DNA of 5,805 nucleotides from an uncultured Lachnospiraceae bacterium (lineage in GTDB: Bacteria; Bacillota_A; Clostridia; Lachnospirales; Lachnospiraceae). Shown one piece after another: positions 1 to 5,261 of the stretch; within the stretch, counting starts at the first letter, position 1, and each line of letters begins with the position of its first letter. The notes beneath the pieces are model-generated. The model was not told the origin of the DNA. It was given only the letters and a program-made list of their open reading frames with translations, and did no database searches. Location: NCBI GenBank assembly GCA_905200565.1, contig CAJKKX010000168.1:1-5805 (forward strand), given 5' to 3'. The position numbers were made by a program, and so were the translations under genes.

Positions 1-42
1 TTGAACCTGCTACCGGCAGCTTCCTTCAGATGCGTGACAGCC

Positions 43-80
43 AAAATCCCCTGTGCAGATGTTTTTGCACAGGGGATTTT
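43..80 (-). terminator. Intrinsic terminator of the catabolic operon, possibly bidirectional
   Basis: Two perfectly complementary 15-base arms (43-57, AAAATCCCCTGTGCA, and 66-80) flank an 8-base loop. The GC-rich core is framed by A4 on one side and T4 on the other, so either strand reads as a stem ending in a U run. It begins 21 bases beyond the stop codon of the minus-strand symporter gene, the expected place for the end of the operon. Because the arms carry T runs in both directions it could also end a plus-strand transcript entering from the left. No gene could be supported in positions 1-42. Confidence 0.9.
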
Positions 81-101
81 ATAATTCCGCGTTTATAAAG
101 A

Positions 102-1439
102 TCAGTTTCTATCTGCCGTCATGCCTGCCCGGCGTTTTTCCAGCTCAACTGTCATCTCACCGCGAATTCCATCCAGTTTATAGAAATAGGTGAGCACTGC
201 GATCAGCAGGCACAAAACAACAGGAATCCAGATAAAGCATATTTCTATGTAGGAAAGCGCTTTTTCCGTCTGGACCGCATTCGCCACGTAGCCGCCGTTC
301 TTCAGAAAAGCTCCGATAATAAAGCTTGTCAGACCCATTCCTCCTTTTACAAAGAATCCCTGGATCGCGGCAATCAGCCCGGACACACTGGCGTTCTTTT
401 TATATTCGGAATAATCAATAACATCCGGCTGCATAGCAAACGTGATTCCAAATATACCGTAAATTCCCAGCCCGGTAATCACCAGACCTATGAGCAGACA
501 TGCCGCAGAATTCCTTCCGATAAAGATCAGCAGATCTCCCACAATATACAGCGCCACGCTGAAAAACATCAGGCTTCTTTTGCTGAACTTCTTTTCCAGC
601 GACGGAAGCAACAGCAGCATCGGAAGTCCAGACAGAATACCAAGGATGCCAACCAATGACAGCCAGTCCGTTCTTCCCAGATTATACTTGAAATAGTAAA
701 TAACGGTGGTGCTTCTGACTACATAAAGTGAAAAGTAAAACAGGTTCAGCAGAAACAATATCCATGCCTGCCCTGTAAGTCCCTTAAAGTCGCTCAGAAT
801 AGAATGCTTCTGATTAACCGTTGTCGGAACGACCTCCTTGGTGCTCGCAAAGGTCACAAAGAAGATCAGCATTGCCACGATCCCATAAATGGTCATGGTT
901 ACGAGATAGCCCCGCGCCTCGTTGCCCTTTCCAAAAAACTCTACCAGCGGCGCCGTGATCGACATTACGATTGCAGTCCCCGCCATCGCGCAAACCATTC
1001 GCGTGGATACCAGAATATCCCTTTCATGAATATCGGAAGTAAGTCTCGGTACAATCGTGTTCAGCGGAATATTTACCACTGTGTATGCCGTGCAGAGCAG
1101 ACAGTACGTCACATAAGCCCACACCAGCTTCCCGCCGCTTCCAAAATCCGGAATGTAGAATGTCAGGAACGTAAATACCGCAAACGGCACCGCTCCTATA
1201 AGGAAATACGGTCTGCCCTGTCCCCATTTTGTATGCGTGCGATCAACGATCAGACCCATTCCGGTATCTGTCAGAGCATCAATAAATTTTGTTACCAGCA
1301 TCATTGTACCGGCCGCTGCCGCCGTAATTCCAAATACGTCTGTATAGAATACCATGAGATAGGATGCCATTGTACTAAAAACAAGATTACACCCAAGATC
1401 CCCAATACCATACCCTATTCGTTTTCCCCACTTTTTCAT
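102..1439 (-). CDS. GPH (MelB-type) cation:sugar/polyol symporter
   Basis: This is a 445-residue integral membrane transporter of the glycoside-pentoside-hexuronide:cation symporter family (major facilitator superfamily), close to the usual length of about 450-475. Visible family marks are the N-terminal GYGIGDLGCN (residues 9-18), YLMVFYTDVFGI (27-38), the helix II segment with D54 and D58 followed by MG (61-62), KWGQGRPY (71-78), NIPLNTIVP (123-131), the loop DVIDYSEYKKN (339-349), FVKGG (363-367, K365 matching MelB K377), and the tail YKLDGIRGEM (420-429) before a charged end. About twelve hydrophobic segments are present. By recalled alignment, the acidic positions of MelB helices I and IV (D19, D124) are N18 and N123 here, so the coupling ion may be H+ rather than Na+. 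The gene is last in the operon. Its ATG has an AAGGAGA site overlapping the kinase stop codon. A substrate tied to the SDR and kinase, such as a pentitol, is inferred; specificity cannot be read from sequence. Confidence 0.93.
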   Translation of the reverse strand: MKKWGKRIGYGIGDLGCNLVFSTMASYLMVFYTDVFGITAAAAGTMMLVTKFIDALTDTGMGLIVDRTHTKWGQGRPYFLIGAVPFAVFTFLTFYIPDFGSGGKLVWAYVTYCLLCTAYTVVNIPLNTIVPRLTSDIHERDILVSTRMVCAMAGTAIVMSITAPLVEFFGKGNEARGYLVTMTIYGIVAMLIFFVTFASTKEVVPTTVNQKHSILSDFKGLTGQAWILFLLNLFYFSLYVVRSTTVIYYFKYNLGRTDWLSLVGILGILSGLPMLLLLPSLEKKFSKRSLMFFSVALYIVGDLLIFIGRNSAACLLIGLVITGLGIYGIFGITFAMQPDVIDYSEYKKNASVSGLIAAIQGFFVKGGMGLTSFIIGAFLKNGGYVANAVQTEKALSYIEICFIWIPVVLCLLIAVLTYFYKLDGIRGEMTVELEKRRAGMTADRN

Positions 1440-1443
1440 ATCG

Positions 1444-1451
1444 TCTCCTTA
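1444..1451 (-). promoter_or_regulatory. Shine-Dalgarno site of the symporter, overlapping the kinase stop codon
   Basis: On the minus strand the sequence TAAGGAGA contains both the TAA stop of the kinase (1451-1449) and a strong ribosome site, AAGGAGA (1450-1444), four bases before the symporter ATG at 1439. A ribosome finishing the kinase therefore sits on the symporter's initiation site, which suggests translational coupling of the two genes. Confidence 0.85.
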
Positions 1452-3044
1452 CCAGTTCATCACTTCTATTGCACACTTTTCAATATCCAATCCTCTTTTA
1501 TATCGATCCATAAATACCTTAAATCCTTCGACTTCTGCCTCATCCGGACATACCGTTTCTCCGGACAGTCCCTTGAAAATTTTGTTCTCCAGATAATCCT
1601 CCAGCTTTTCCTGCGGCTCTTTGTCGATCAGATATGCCGCAAGAAGGGCAATTCCCCATGCGCCGCCTTCGCTGGCCGTATCCATGACCGTCACCGGTGT
1701 ATTAACCGCAGCCGCAAGGTATCTTTGTCCGACGCCCTTCGTCTTGAAAAATCCTCCGTGTCCTGTGATCCGGTCGATCTTCACATTTTCCTCTTCCATA
1801 AGGATATCCATTCCCATTTTCACCGCACCCAGGGACGTATAAAGATGCGACTTCATAAAGTTCGCAAGATTAAATCTGCTCTCGGCAGTGCGCAGGAACG
1901 CCAGCCGTCCTTCGTTGATCATCGTGATATTTTCTCCCGAATAATATCCGTATGCGAGAAGTCCTCCACAATCTGCATCTCCTTTTAATGAATGCGTATA
2001 AAGCTTCTCAAATAATGTGCCTGCGTCCGCCTGGATACCCATTAATTTGCAAAATTCTCCGAAAATTCCTACCCATGCATTCAGATCTGAGGTTCCATTA
2101 TTGGCATGTGACATCGCACATGGAAATCCCGTCGGCGTTGTCACCATATCGATCTCACGGTAAACTTTGCTGAGCTGTTTTTCCAGCACGATCATAGCAA
2201 ACGTGCTGGTGCCGGCAGATATATTGCCGGTCGCCGGGGCTACCGAATTTGTTGCTGTCATTCCGGTTCCGGCGTCTCCCTCCGGCGGGCACAACGGGAT
2301 TCCCGCTCTGAGATTGCCGCTTTCATCCAGAAATGCAGCGCCCTCCTCTGTCAGGCTTCCGGCATTTTCTCCCGCTATAAGCACTGCCGGGAAAATATCT
2401 CTGAGCTTCCAGGAATAGTGGTACGGCTCTATCAGCTCATCAAATTTCTTCACCATGACTTCATTATAATCATGTGTCTCCGAATCAATCGGGAACATTC
2501 CTGCCGCGTCACCGATTCCAAGAACCCGCTGCCCGGTGAGCTTCCAGTGGATATATCCGCTCAGAGTGGAAACATAGTCGAGATTTTTCGTGTGTTCTTC
2601 CCCGTCCAGGATCCGCTGGTATAAATGTGCCACCGACCAGCGGAGCGGAATATTAAACTGAAAGAGGTCTGTCAGCTCATCCGCCGCTTTCTGTGTGTTG
2701 GTATTTCTCCAGGTCTGGAATGGGGCGAGCTGATTGCCCGCCTTATCCAGTGCCATATATCCATGCATCATCGCGCTGATGCCGATCGCTCCGATCGTGT
2801 GCAGCGTGACACCGTATTTCTGCTCTGTCTCTTCTCTCAAAGAGCTGTAGCAGTGCCGGATCCCAGCGTGGATATCCTCCAGACTATATGTCCAGATATT
2901 GTCAATAAAGGAGTTTTCCCAGTCATGGATGCCGACCGCAAGTACATTTCCCCGAAGATCTGTCAATACACCTTTGATCCTGGTAGATCCCAGCTCAATC
3001 CCAAGCGCCGTCTTTCCGTTTATGATCAGTTCTTTCTTATCCAT
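1449..3044 (-). CDS. FGGY-family carbohydrate kinase (ketose kinase; xylulokinase/ribulokinase-like)
   Basis: This is a 531-residue cytoplasmic FGGY-family kinase, expected to transfer phosphate from ATP to a ketose or similar sugar. Visible elements, numbered from the chosen start: first phosphate motif GIELGSTRIK (15-24), SAMMHGYMALD (90-100), TWRN (111-114), the probable catalytic base D257 in PPEGDAGTG (253-261), a second nucleotide-binding segment GNISAGTSTF (273-282), and an adenosine-type motif GHGGFFKTKGVGQ (428-440) followed by AAAVNTPV (444-451). The ATG at 3071 would give 540 residues but has no ribosome site. The ATG at 3044 has AAGGCAGGA just upstream and gives an N-terminus like that expected for the family, so I chose it. 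This GIELGSTRIK subgroup is often auto-named xylulokinase. From memory, a Clostridium acetobutylicum kinase of similar kind was shown to act on L-ribulose (AraK), so ribulose is as likely as xylulose. It lies 32 bases after the SDR and overlaps the symporter's ribosome site. Confidence 0.9.
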   Translation of the reverse strand: MDKKELIINGKTALGIELGSTRIKGVLTDLRGNVLAVGIHDWENSFIDNIWTYSLEDIHAGIRHCYSSLREETEQKYGVTLHTIGAIGISAMMHGYMALDKAGNQLAPFQTWRNTNTQKAADELTDLFQFNIPLRWSVAHLYQRILDGEEHTKNLDYVSTLSGYIHWKLTGQRVLGIGDAAGMFPIDSETHDYNEVMVKKFDELIEPYHYSWKLRDIFPAVLIAGENAGSLTEEGAAFLDESGNLRAGIPLCPPEGDAGTGMTATNSVAPATGNISAGTSTFAMIVLEKQLSKVYREIDMVTTPTGFPCAMSHANNGTSDLNAWVGIFGEFCKLMGIQADAGTLFEKLYTHSLKGDADCGGLLAYGYYSGENITMINEGRLAFLRTAESRFNLANFMKSHLYTSLGAVKMGMDILMEEENVKIDRITGHGGFFKTKGVGQRYLAAAVNTPVTVMDTASEGGAWGIALLAAYLIDKEPQEKLEDYLENKIFKGLSGETVCPDEAEVEGFKVFMDRYKRGLDIEKCAIEVMNW

Positions 3045-3048
3045 ATTT

Positions 3049-3057
3049 TCCTGCCTT
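3049..3057 (-). promoter_or_regulatory. Ribosome site that decides the kinase start
   Basis: On the minus strand AAGGCAGGA ends four bases before the ATG at 3044-3042. The AAGG part is nine bases away and the AGGA part four, so both sit near usable spacing. The alternative in-frame ATG at 3071-3069, only five bases after the SDR stop codon, is preceded by TCTAAAGTAA, which has no purine-rich anti-16S complement. This favours the shorter kinase. Confidence 0.6.
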
Positions 3058-3076
3058 ATCTCCCTTGCCATTTACT

Positions 3077-3853
3077 TTAGAAGCAGGTGAACGCTCCGTC
3101 AATGATGAAATCAGATCCTGTTGTAAACGTGCTTGTATCTCCGGCAAGGTATACGCAGATAGACTCCAGTTCCTCCGGTTTTCCCATTCTTCCCAGCGGT
3201 GCCATTGCATTCCACTGCTCAATGAGCGGGATCAGTGTCGGGGAGTTCAGTGTCAGTTCCGTTCCGATGTATCCCGGGCTGATGCTGTTTACACGCACGC
3301 CGCGTTTTGCCCATTCAATGGCGAGCGATTTTGTAAGCTGGATCACGCCCGCCTTGGAAGCATTGTATGCGCACTGCGGCTGCGGAACATTTACAATATG
3401 TGCGGACATGGAAGCGGTGTTGATGATGGAGCCGCCGCCGTTTGCCAGCATGTATTTTCCGGCTGCAATATCCGTGAGGAAGATGCCGTTCAGATTGATG
3501 TTGATGACTTTGCTCCACTGCTCCCAGGTCATTTCTTCCGCCGGGGCGTTGATGCAGATGCCTGCGTTGTTGTGGCAGAAATCAAGTCCGCCGAGCTCCT
3601 GCACGACCTGTGCAACCATCGCGTCTACCTGGTCTTTGTCTGTGCAGTCGGTTTTGATGGCGATTACCTTTCTGCCTGTTTTTTCTGCGATTTCTGCGGC
3701 GGTTTTCTTTGCCTCTTCGATGTCAAGGTCTACGATTGCCACATCCGCGCCTGCTTCAGCGAAGGCGGTTGCCGTACATTTTCCGATACCTCTGGCAGCG
3801 CCGGTAACAAAGCCTTTTTTTCCGTCCAATCTCATTTTCTCAATAATGCCCAT
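3077..3853 (-). CDS. Short-chain dehydrogenase/reductase, polyol 2-dehydrogenase (arabinitol/mannitol/sorbose-reductase type)
   Basis: This is a 258-residue classical SDR, a typical length, predicted to interconvert a sugar alcohol and its 2-ketose in the cytoplasm. Seen: the Rossmann glycine motif TGAARGIG (17-24), D42 at the end of strand 2 (IVDLD), NNAG (95-98), NINLNG (118-123), a Ser pair S148/S150, the catalytic Y163 and K167 in YNASK, and ISPGYIGTEL (191-200). The stretch ASMSAHIVN-PQPQ (147-160) is characteristic of the group holding fungal NADP-mannitol 2-dehydrogenase, sorbose reductase, D-arabinitol 2-dehydrogenase and L-xylulose reductases. D42 suggests NAD rather than NADP, as suits a catabolic oxidation. 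The ATG at 3853 follows AAGGAGA (3867-3861) with a seven-base gap, so the start is clear. It is the first gene of the operon, directly behind the regulated promoter. A pentitol substrate is inferred from the neighbours; hexitols or tetritols remain possible. Confidence 0.93.
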   Translation of the reverse strand: MGIIEKMRLDGKKGFVTGAARGIGKCTATAFAEAGADVAIVDLDIEEAKKTAAEIAEKTGRKVIAIKTDCTDKDQVDAMVAQVVQELGGLDFCHNNAGICINAPAEEMTWEQWSKVININLNGIFLTDIAAGKYMLANGGGSIINTASMSAHIVNVPQPQCAYNASKAGVIQLTKSLAIEWAKRGVRVNSISPGYIGTELTLNSPTLIPLIEQWNAMAPLGRMGKPEELESICVYLAGDTSTFTTGSDFIIDGAFTCF

Positions 3854-3881
3854 GTTTTTCTCTCCTTTTCTTTTTTGGGAT

Positions 3882-3914
3882 AGTCATTTTATATTTTTAT
3901 TTTGTAAAATGACT
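3882..3914. repeat. 10-bp perfect inverted repeat, candidate operator
   Basis: AGTCATTTTA (3882-3891) and its exact complement TAAAATGACT (3905-3914) flank a 13-base AT-rich spacer; the arm centres are 23 bp apart, about two helical turns. It lies between the operon promoter and the SDR start, in the predicted transcribed leader. A related sequence, ACTCATTTTA (one mismatch), recurs at 3938-3947 inside the promoter, which argues for a protein-binding site more than a chance palindrome. The likely binder is the divergent ROK regulator. As RNA the stem would have only three G-C pairs and no U run, so it is a poor terminator. Confidence 0.6.
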
Positions 3915-3931
3915 TTATTTATTGTATAATT

Positions 3932-3960
3932 ATATTAACTCATTTTATAAAATTGGTCAA
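3932..3960 (-). promoter_or_regulatory. Promoter of the SDR-kinase-symporter operon
   Basis: On the minus strand a -35 box TTGACC (3960-3955, five of six to consensus) is followed after 17 bases by TAATAT (3937-3932). A perfect TATAAT (3934-3929) overlaps it but at a 20-base spacing. Transcription should start near 3920-3925, leaving a leader of about 70 bases that includes the 3882-3914 inverted repeat. No clear CcpA-type cre sequence was seen nearby. Confidence 0.6.
3937..3957. promoter_or_regulatory. Candidate operator palindrome within the operon promoter spacer
   Basis: The core ATTTTATAAAAT (3942-3953) is a perfect 12-bp palindrome. The wider 3937-3957 segment is an imperfect inverted repeat with half-sites resembling AACTCATTTTA. 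It occupies the stretch between the -35 and -10 boxes of the minus-strand promoter, where a bound repressor would exclude RNA polymerase. Its left half matches the arms of the inverted repeat at 3882-3914, so the two probably bind the same protein. The AT-rich background makes short palindromes easier to find by chance. Confidence 0.45.
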
Positions 3961-4030
3961 TACTGCATGATTCACAAATATAGGACTCCTTTTTTGTCGA
4001 AATTAAACAAAGGCAATCTTTTTTGGGGGA

Positions 4031-4059
4031 TTGAAATACCGAAAAAGAAATTATATAAT
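4031..4059 (+). promoter_or_regulatory. Promoter of the ROK regulator gene
   Basis: A -35 box TTGAAA (4031-4036), a spacer of exactly 17 bases and a perfect -10 box TATAAT (4054-4059) point toward the regulator. Transcription should start near 4066, giving a leader of about 40 bases before the ATG at 4106. It is separated from the divergent operon promoter by about 70 bases, so the two promoters do not overlap. Confidence 0.75.
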
Positions 4060-4092
4060 AGTTTTATCAAATAACTTTATAATATCGGAAGT

Positions 4093-4097
4093 GAGGA
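4093..4097 (+). promoter_or_regulatory. Ribosome site that decides the ROK regulator start
   Basis: GAGGA (within TGAGGAAG) ends eight bases before the ATG at 4106, ideal spacing. The reading frame stays open upstream to a TTG at 4031, but that TTG is the first three bases of the -35 box and would not be transcribed from this promoter. Confidence 0.75.
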
Positions 4098-4105
4098 AGT
4101 TTACT

Positions 4106-5239
4106 ATGGATGCATTTTCTCTTACAGATATTAAGAAAAAAAACCTGTCAGACGTCTATCACTATATATACCACAATCCGGGATGTCCCAAGCAGGCGAT
4201 CGCCAACGCGCTTTCCATCAGCCTGCCCACGGTTTCGCAGCATCTTTCTACATTGACTGATCATAATCTGATCAAAAAATCCGGACAGCTCACCTCAGCG
4301 GTCGGTCGGCGCGCAGCCGCCTACCAGATCATCCCCACCGCTAAAATCGCAGTAGGAATCGAGATTCTTGCCCGGAATGTTTACATTACCGCTTTAAATC
4401 TATATGGAAAAAAAGAAGCAAAAGAAAAATATCAGATCACTTTCCGGCCGGATCCGGATTATTTTGAGAAATTACAAAGAACTGTAAAAGAATTTCTTCA
4501 GAAGTACCAGTACACAGAAAAGCAGCTTCTGGGAATCGGTCTCGGCATGCAGGGACTTACTTCCCCGGACGGCACCCACATGACATACGGGGAGATCCTG
4601 CACTGCACCGGATTGTCCATCCGGCCGTTTGCCGACTGTTTTTCCATCCCCTGCAGATTTATCCACGATGCCGAATGCGCCTCTGTCAGCGAGCTGTGGG
4701 AAAATCCCCAGATCAGCGATGCCATCTATCTGTCGCTCGGTCAGCATCTCGGCGGCTCCGTCATCATCGGCGGTGAATTCCAGAACGGTCTTACCGGAAA
4801 GTCCGGCACCTTTGAGCACATGACGCTGGTCCCGGACGGCGCCGAATGCTACTGCGGAAAGCATGGCTGCGCCGAATGCTATTGCTCCGGCAGCTTCCTC
4901 ATGGGCTCTTCCCTGGAACCGGACGAATTTTTTGCCCGAAAAAAACAGGGTGATCCCGATTGTCTTGAAAAATGGAACAAATACCTGCGCTATCTGTCCA
5001 TGCTGATCAATAATCTTCATATGGTAATGGAAAATACAGTCATCCTTGGCGGAAATATTGCGTCCTTCTTCACAGAGGAGGATATCCTCGCTGTAAAACA
5101 GTATGTGGCGGAGCGCTCCACCTTCTCCGACGATACCTCCTACATCATTCTCGGAGAATGCCGCAGCGACGCCGTTTCCATGGGCGCGGCACTGCCCTTT
5201 ATCAAAGAATTTCTGAGGGATATCGCACAAAATCATTAA
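4106..5239 (+). CDS. ROK-family transcriptional regulator (XylR/NagC type)
   Basis: This is a 377-residue DNA-binding regulator of the ROK family, the usual size for XylR/NagC-type repressors. Residues 8-60 form a winged helix-turn-helix, with recognition segment SLPTVSQHLSTL (39-50) and wing GRRAAAYQ (67-74). The sugar-sensing ROK domain begins near 82 (VGIEI) and shows GIGLGMQG (143-150), HDAECASVSEL (187-197), H238 in FEHM, and the zinc signature CYCGKHGCAE (248-257), plus LGGNIA (314-319). The ROK kinase phosphate motif (DxGxT) is absent, so it should be a regulator and not a sugar kinase. The start at 4106 is set by GAGGA. It is transcribed divergently from the polyol operon with candidate operators between, so I infer that it represses that operon until a sugar or ketose inducer binds. 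An odd point is the doubled AECYC around the zinc motif. Confidence 0.93.
   Translation: MDAFSLTDIKKKNLSDVYHYIYHNPGCPKQAIANALSISLPTVSQHLSTLTDHNLIKKSGQLTSAVGRRAAAYQIIPTAKIAVGIEILARNVYITALNLYGKKEAKEKYQITFRPDPDYFEKLQRTVKEFLQKYQYTEKQLLGIGLGMQGLTSPDGTHMTYGEILHCTGLSIRPFADCFSIPCRFIHDAECASVSELWENPQISDAIYLSLGQHLGGSVIIGGEFQNGLTGKSGTFEHMTLVPDGAECYCGKHGCAECYCSGSFLMGSSLEPDEFFARKKQGDPDCLEKWNKYLRYLSMLINNLHMVMENTVILGGNIASFFTEEDILAVKQYVAERSTFSDDTSYIILGECRSDAVSMGAALPFIKEFLRDIAQNH
4839..4885 (+). repeat. Short direct repeat in the ROK zinc-motif codons
   Basis: GCGCCGAATGCTA occurs exactly at 4839-4851 and 4869-4881, a 30-base period; extended to 17 bases, 16 match. Both copies are in the same frame and encode AECYC (residues 246-250 and 256-260), giving five cysteines within 13 residues around the zinc site. 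The first copy supplies two consensus zinc-motif cysteines (248 and 250). In the second, E257 matches consensus and C258 and C260 are additional. Confidence 0.8.
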
Positions 5240-5261
5240 GCGCAGGGATTTCATGCGCCTG

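Noticed and set aside
1..98. Possible end of a plus-strand gene at the left edge (open frames to 84 and 98)
   Set aside because: Both frames run through the terminator stem and give no recognisable sequence; the open stretch is too short to support a gene.
804..1988. 394-residue plus-strand open frame opposite the symporter and kinase
   Set aside because: It is antisense to two clear genes, is rich in Cys, His, Arg and Ser as reverse-frame shadows are, has no recognisable domain and no convincing ribosome site.
3065..3929. Two overlapping plus-strand open frames (272 and 280 residues) opposite the SDR
   Set aside because: Both are antisense to a fully conserved SDR, overlap one another in different frames and show no protein family features.
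3949..3990. Leader peptide on the minus strand after AAAGGAG (GTG start, about 11 codons)
   Set aside because: It would lie across the -35 box and upstream of the predicted transcription start, so it would not be transcribed from the operon promoter; likely chance.
3854..4105. Riboswitch or CcpA cre site in the divergent region
   Set aside because: No structured GC-containing aptamer-like sequence and no good match to the cre consensus were found by eye; the region is mostly simple AT-rich DNA.
4472..5254. 260-residue minus-strand open frame opposite the ROK gene
   Set aside because: Low-complexity Gly/Ala-rich translation antisense to a clear regulator; a shadow frame.
5240..5258. Hairpin between the convergent genes as a terminator
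   Set aside because: Only a 5-bp stem with a 9-base loop and no T run on either strand; too weak to call.
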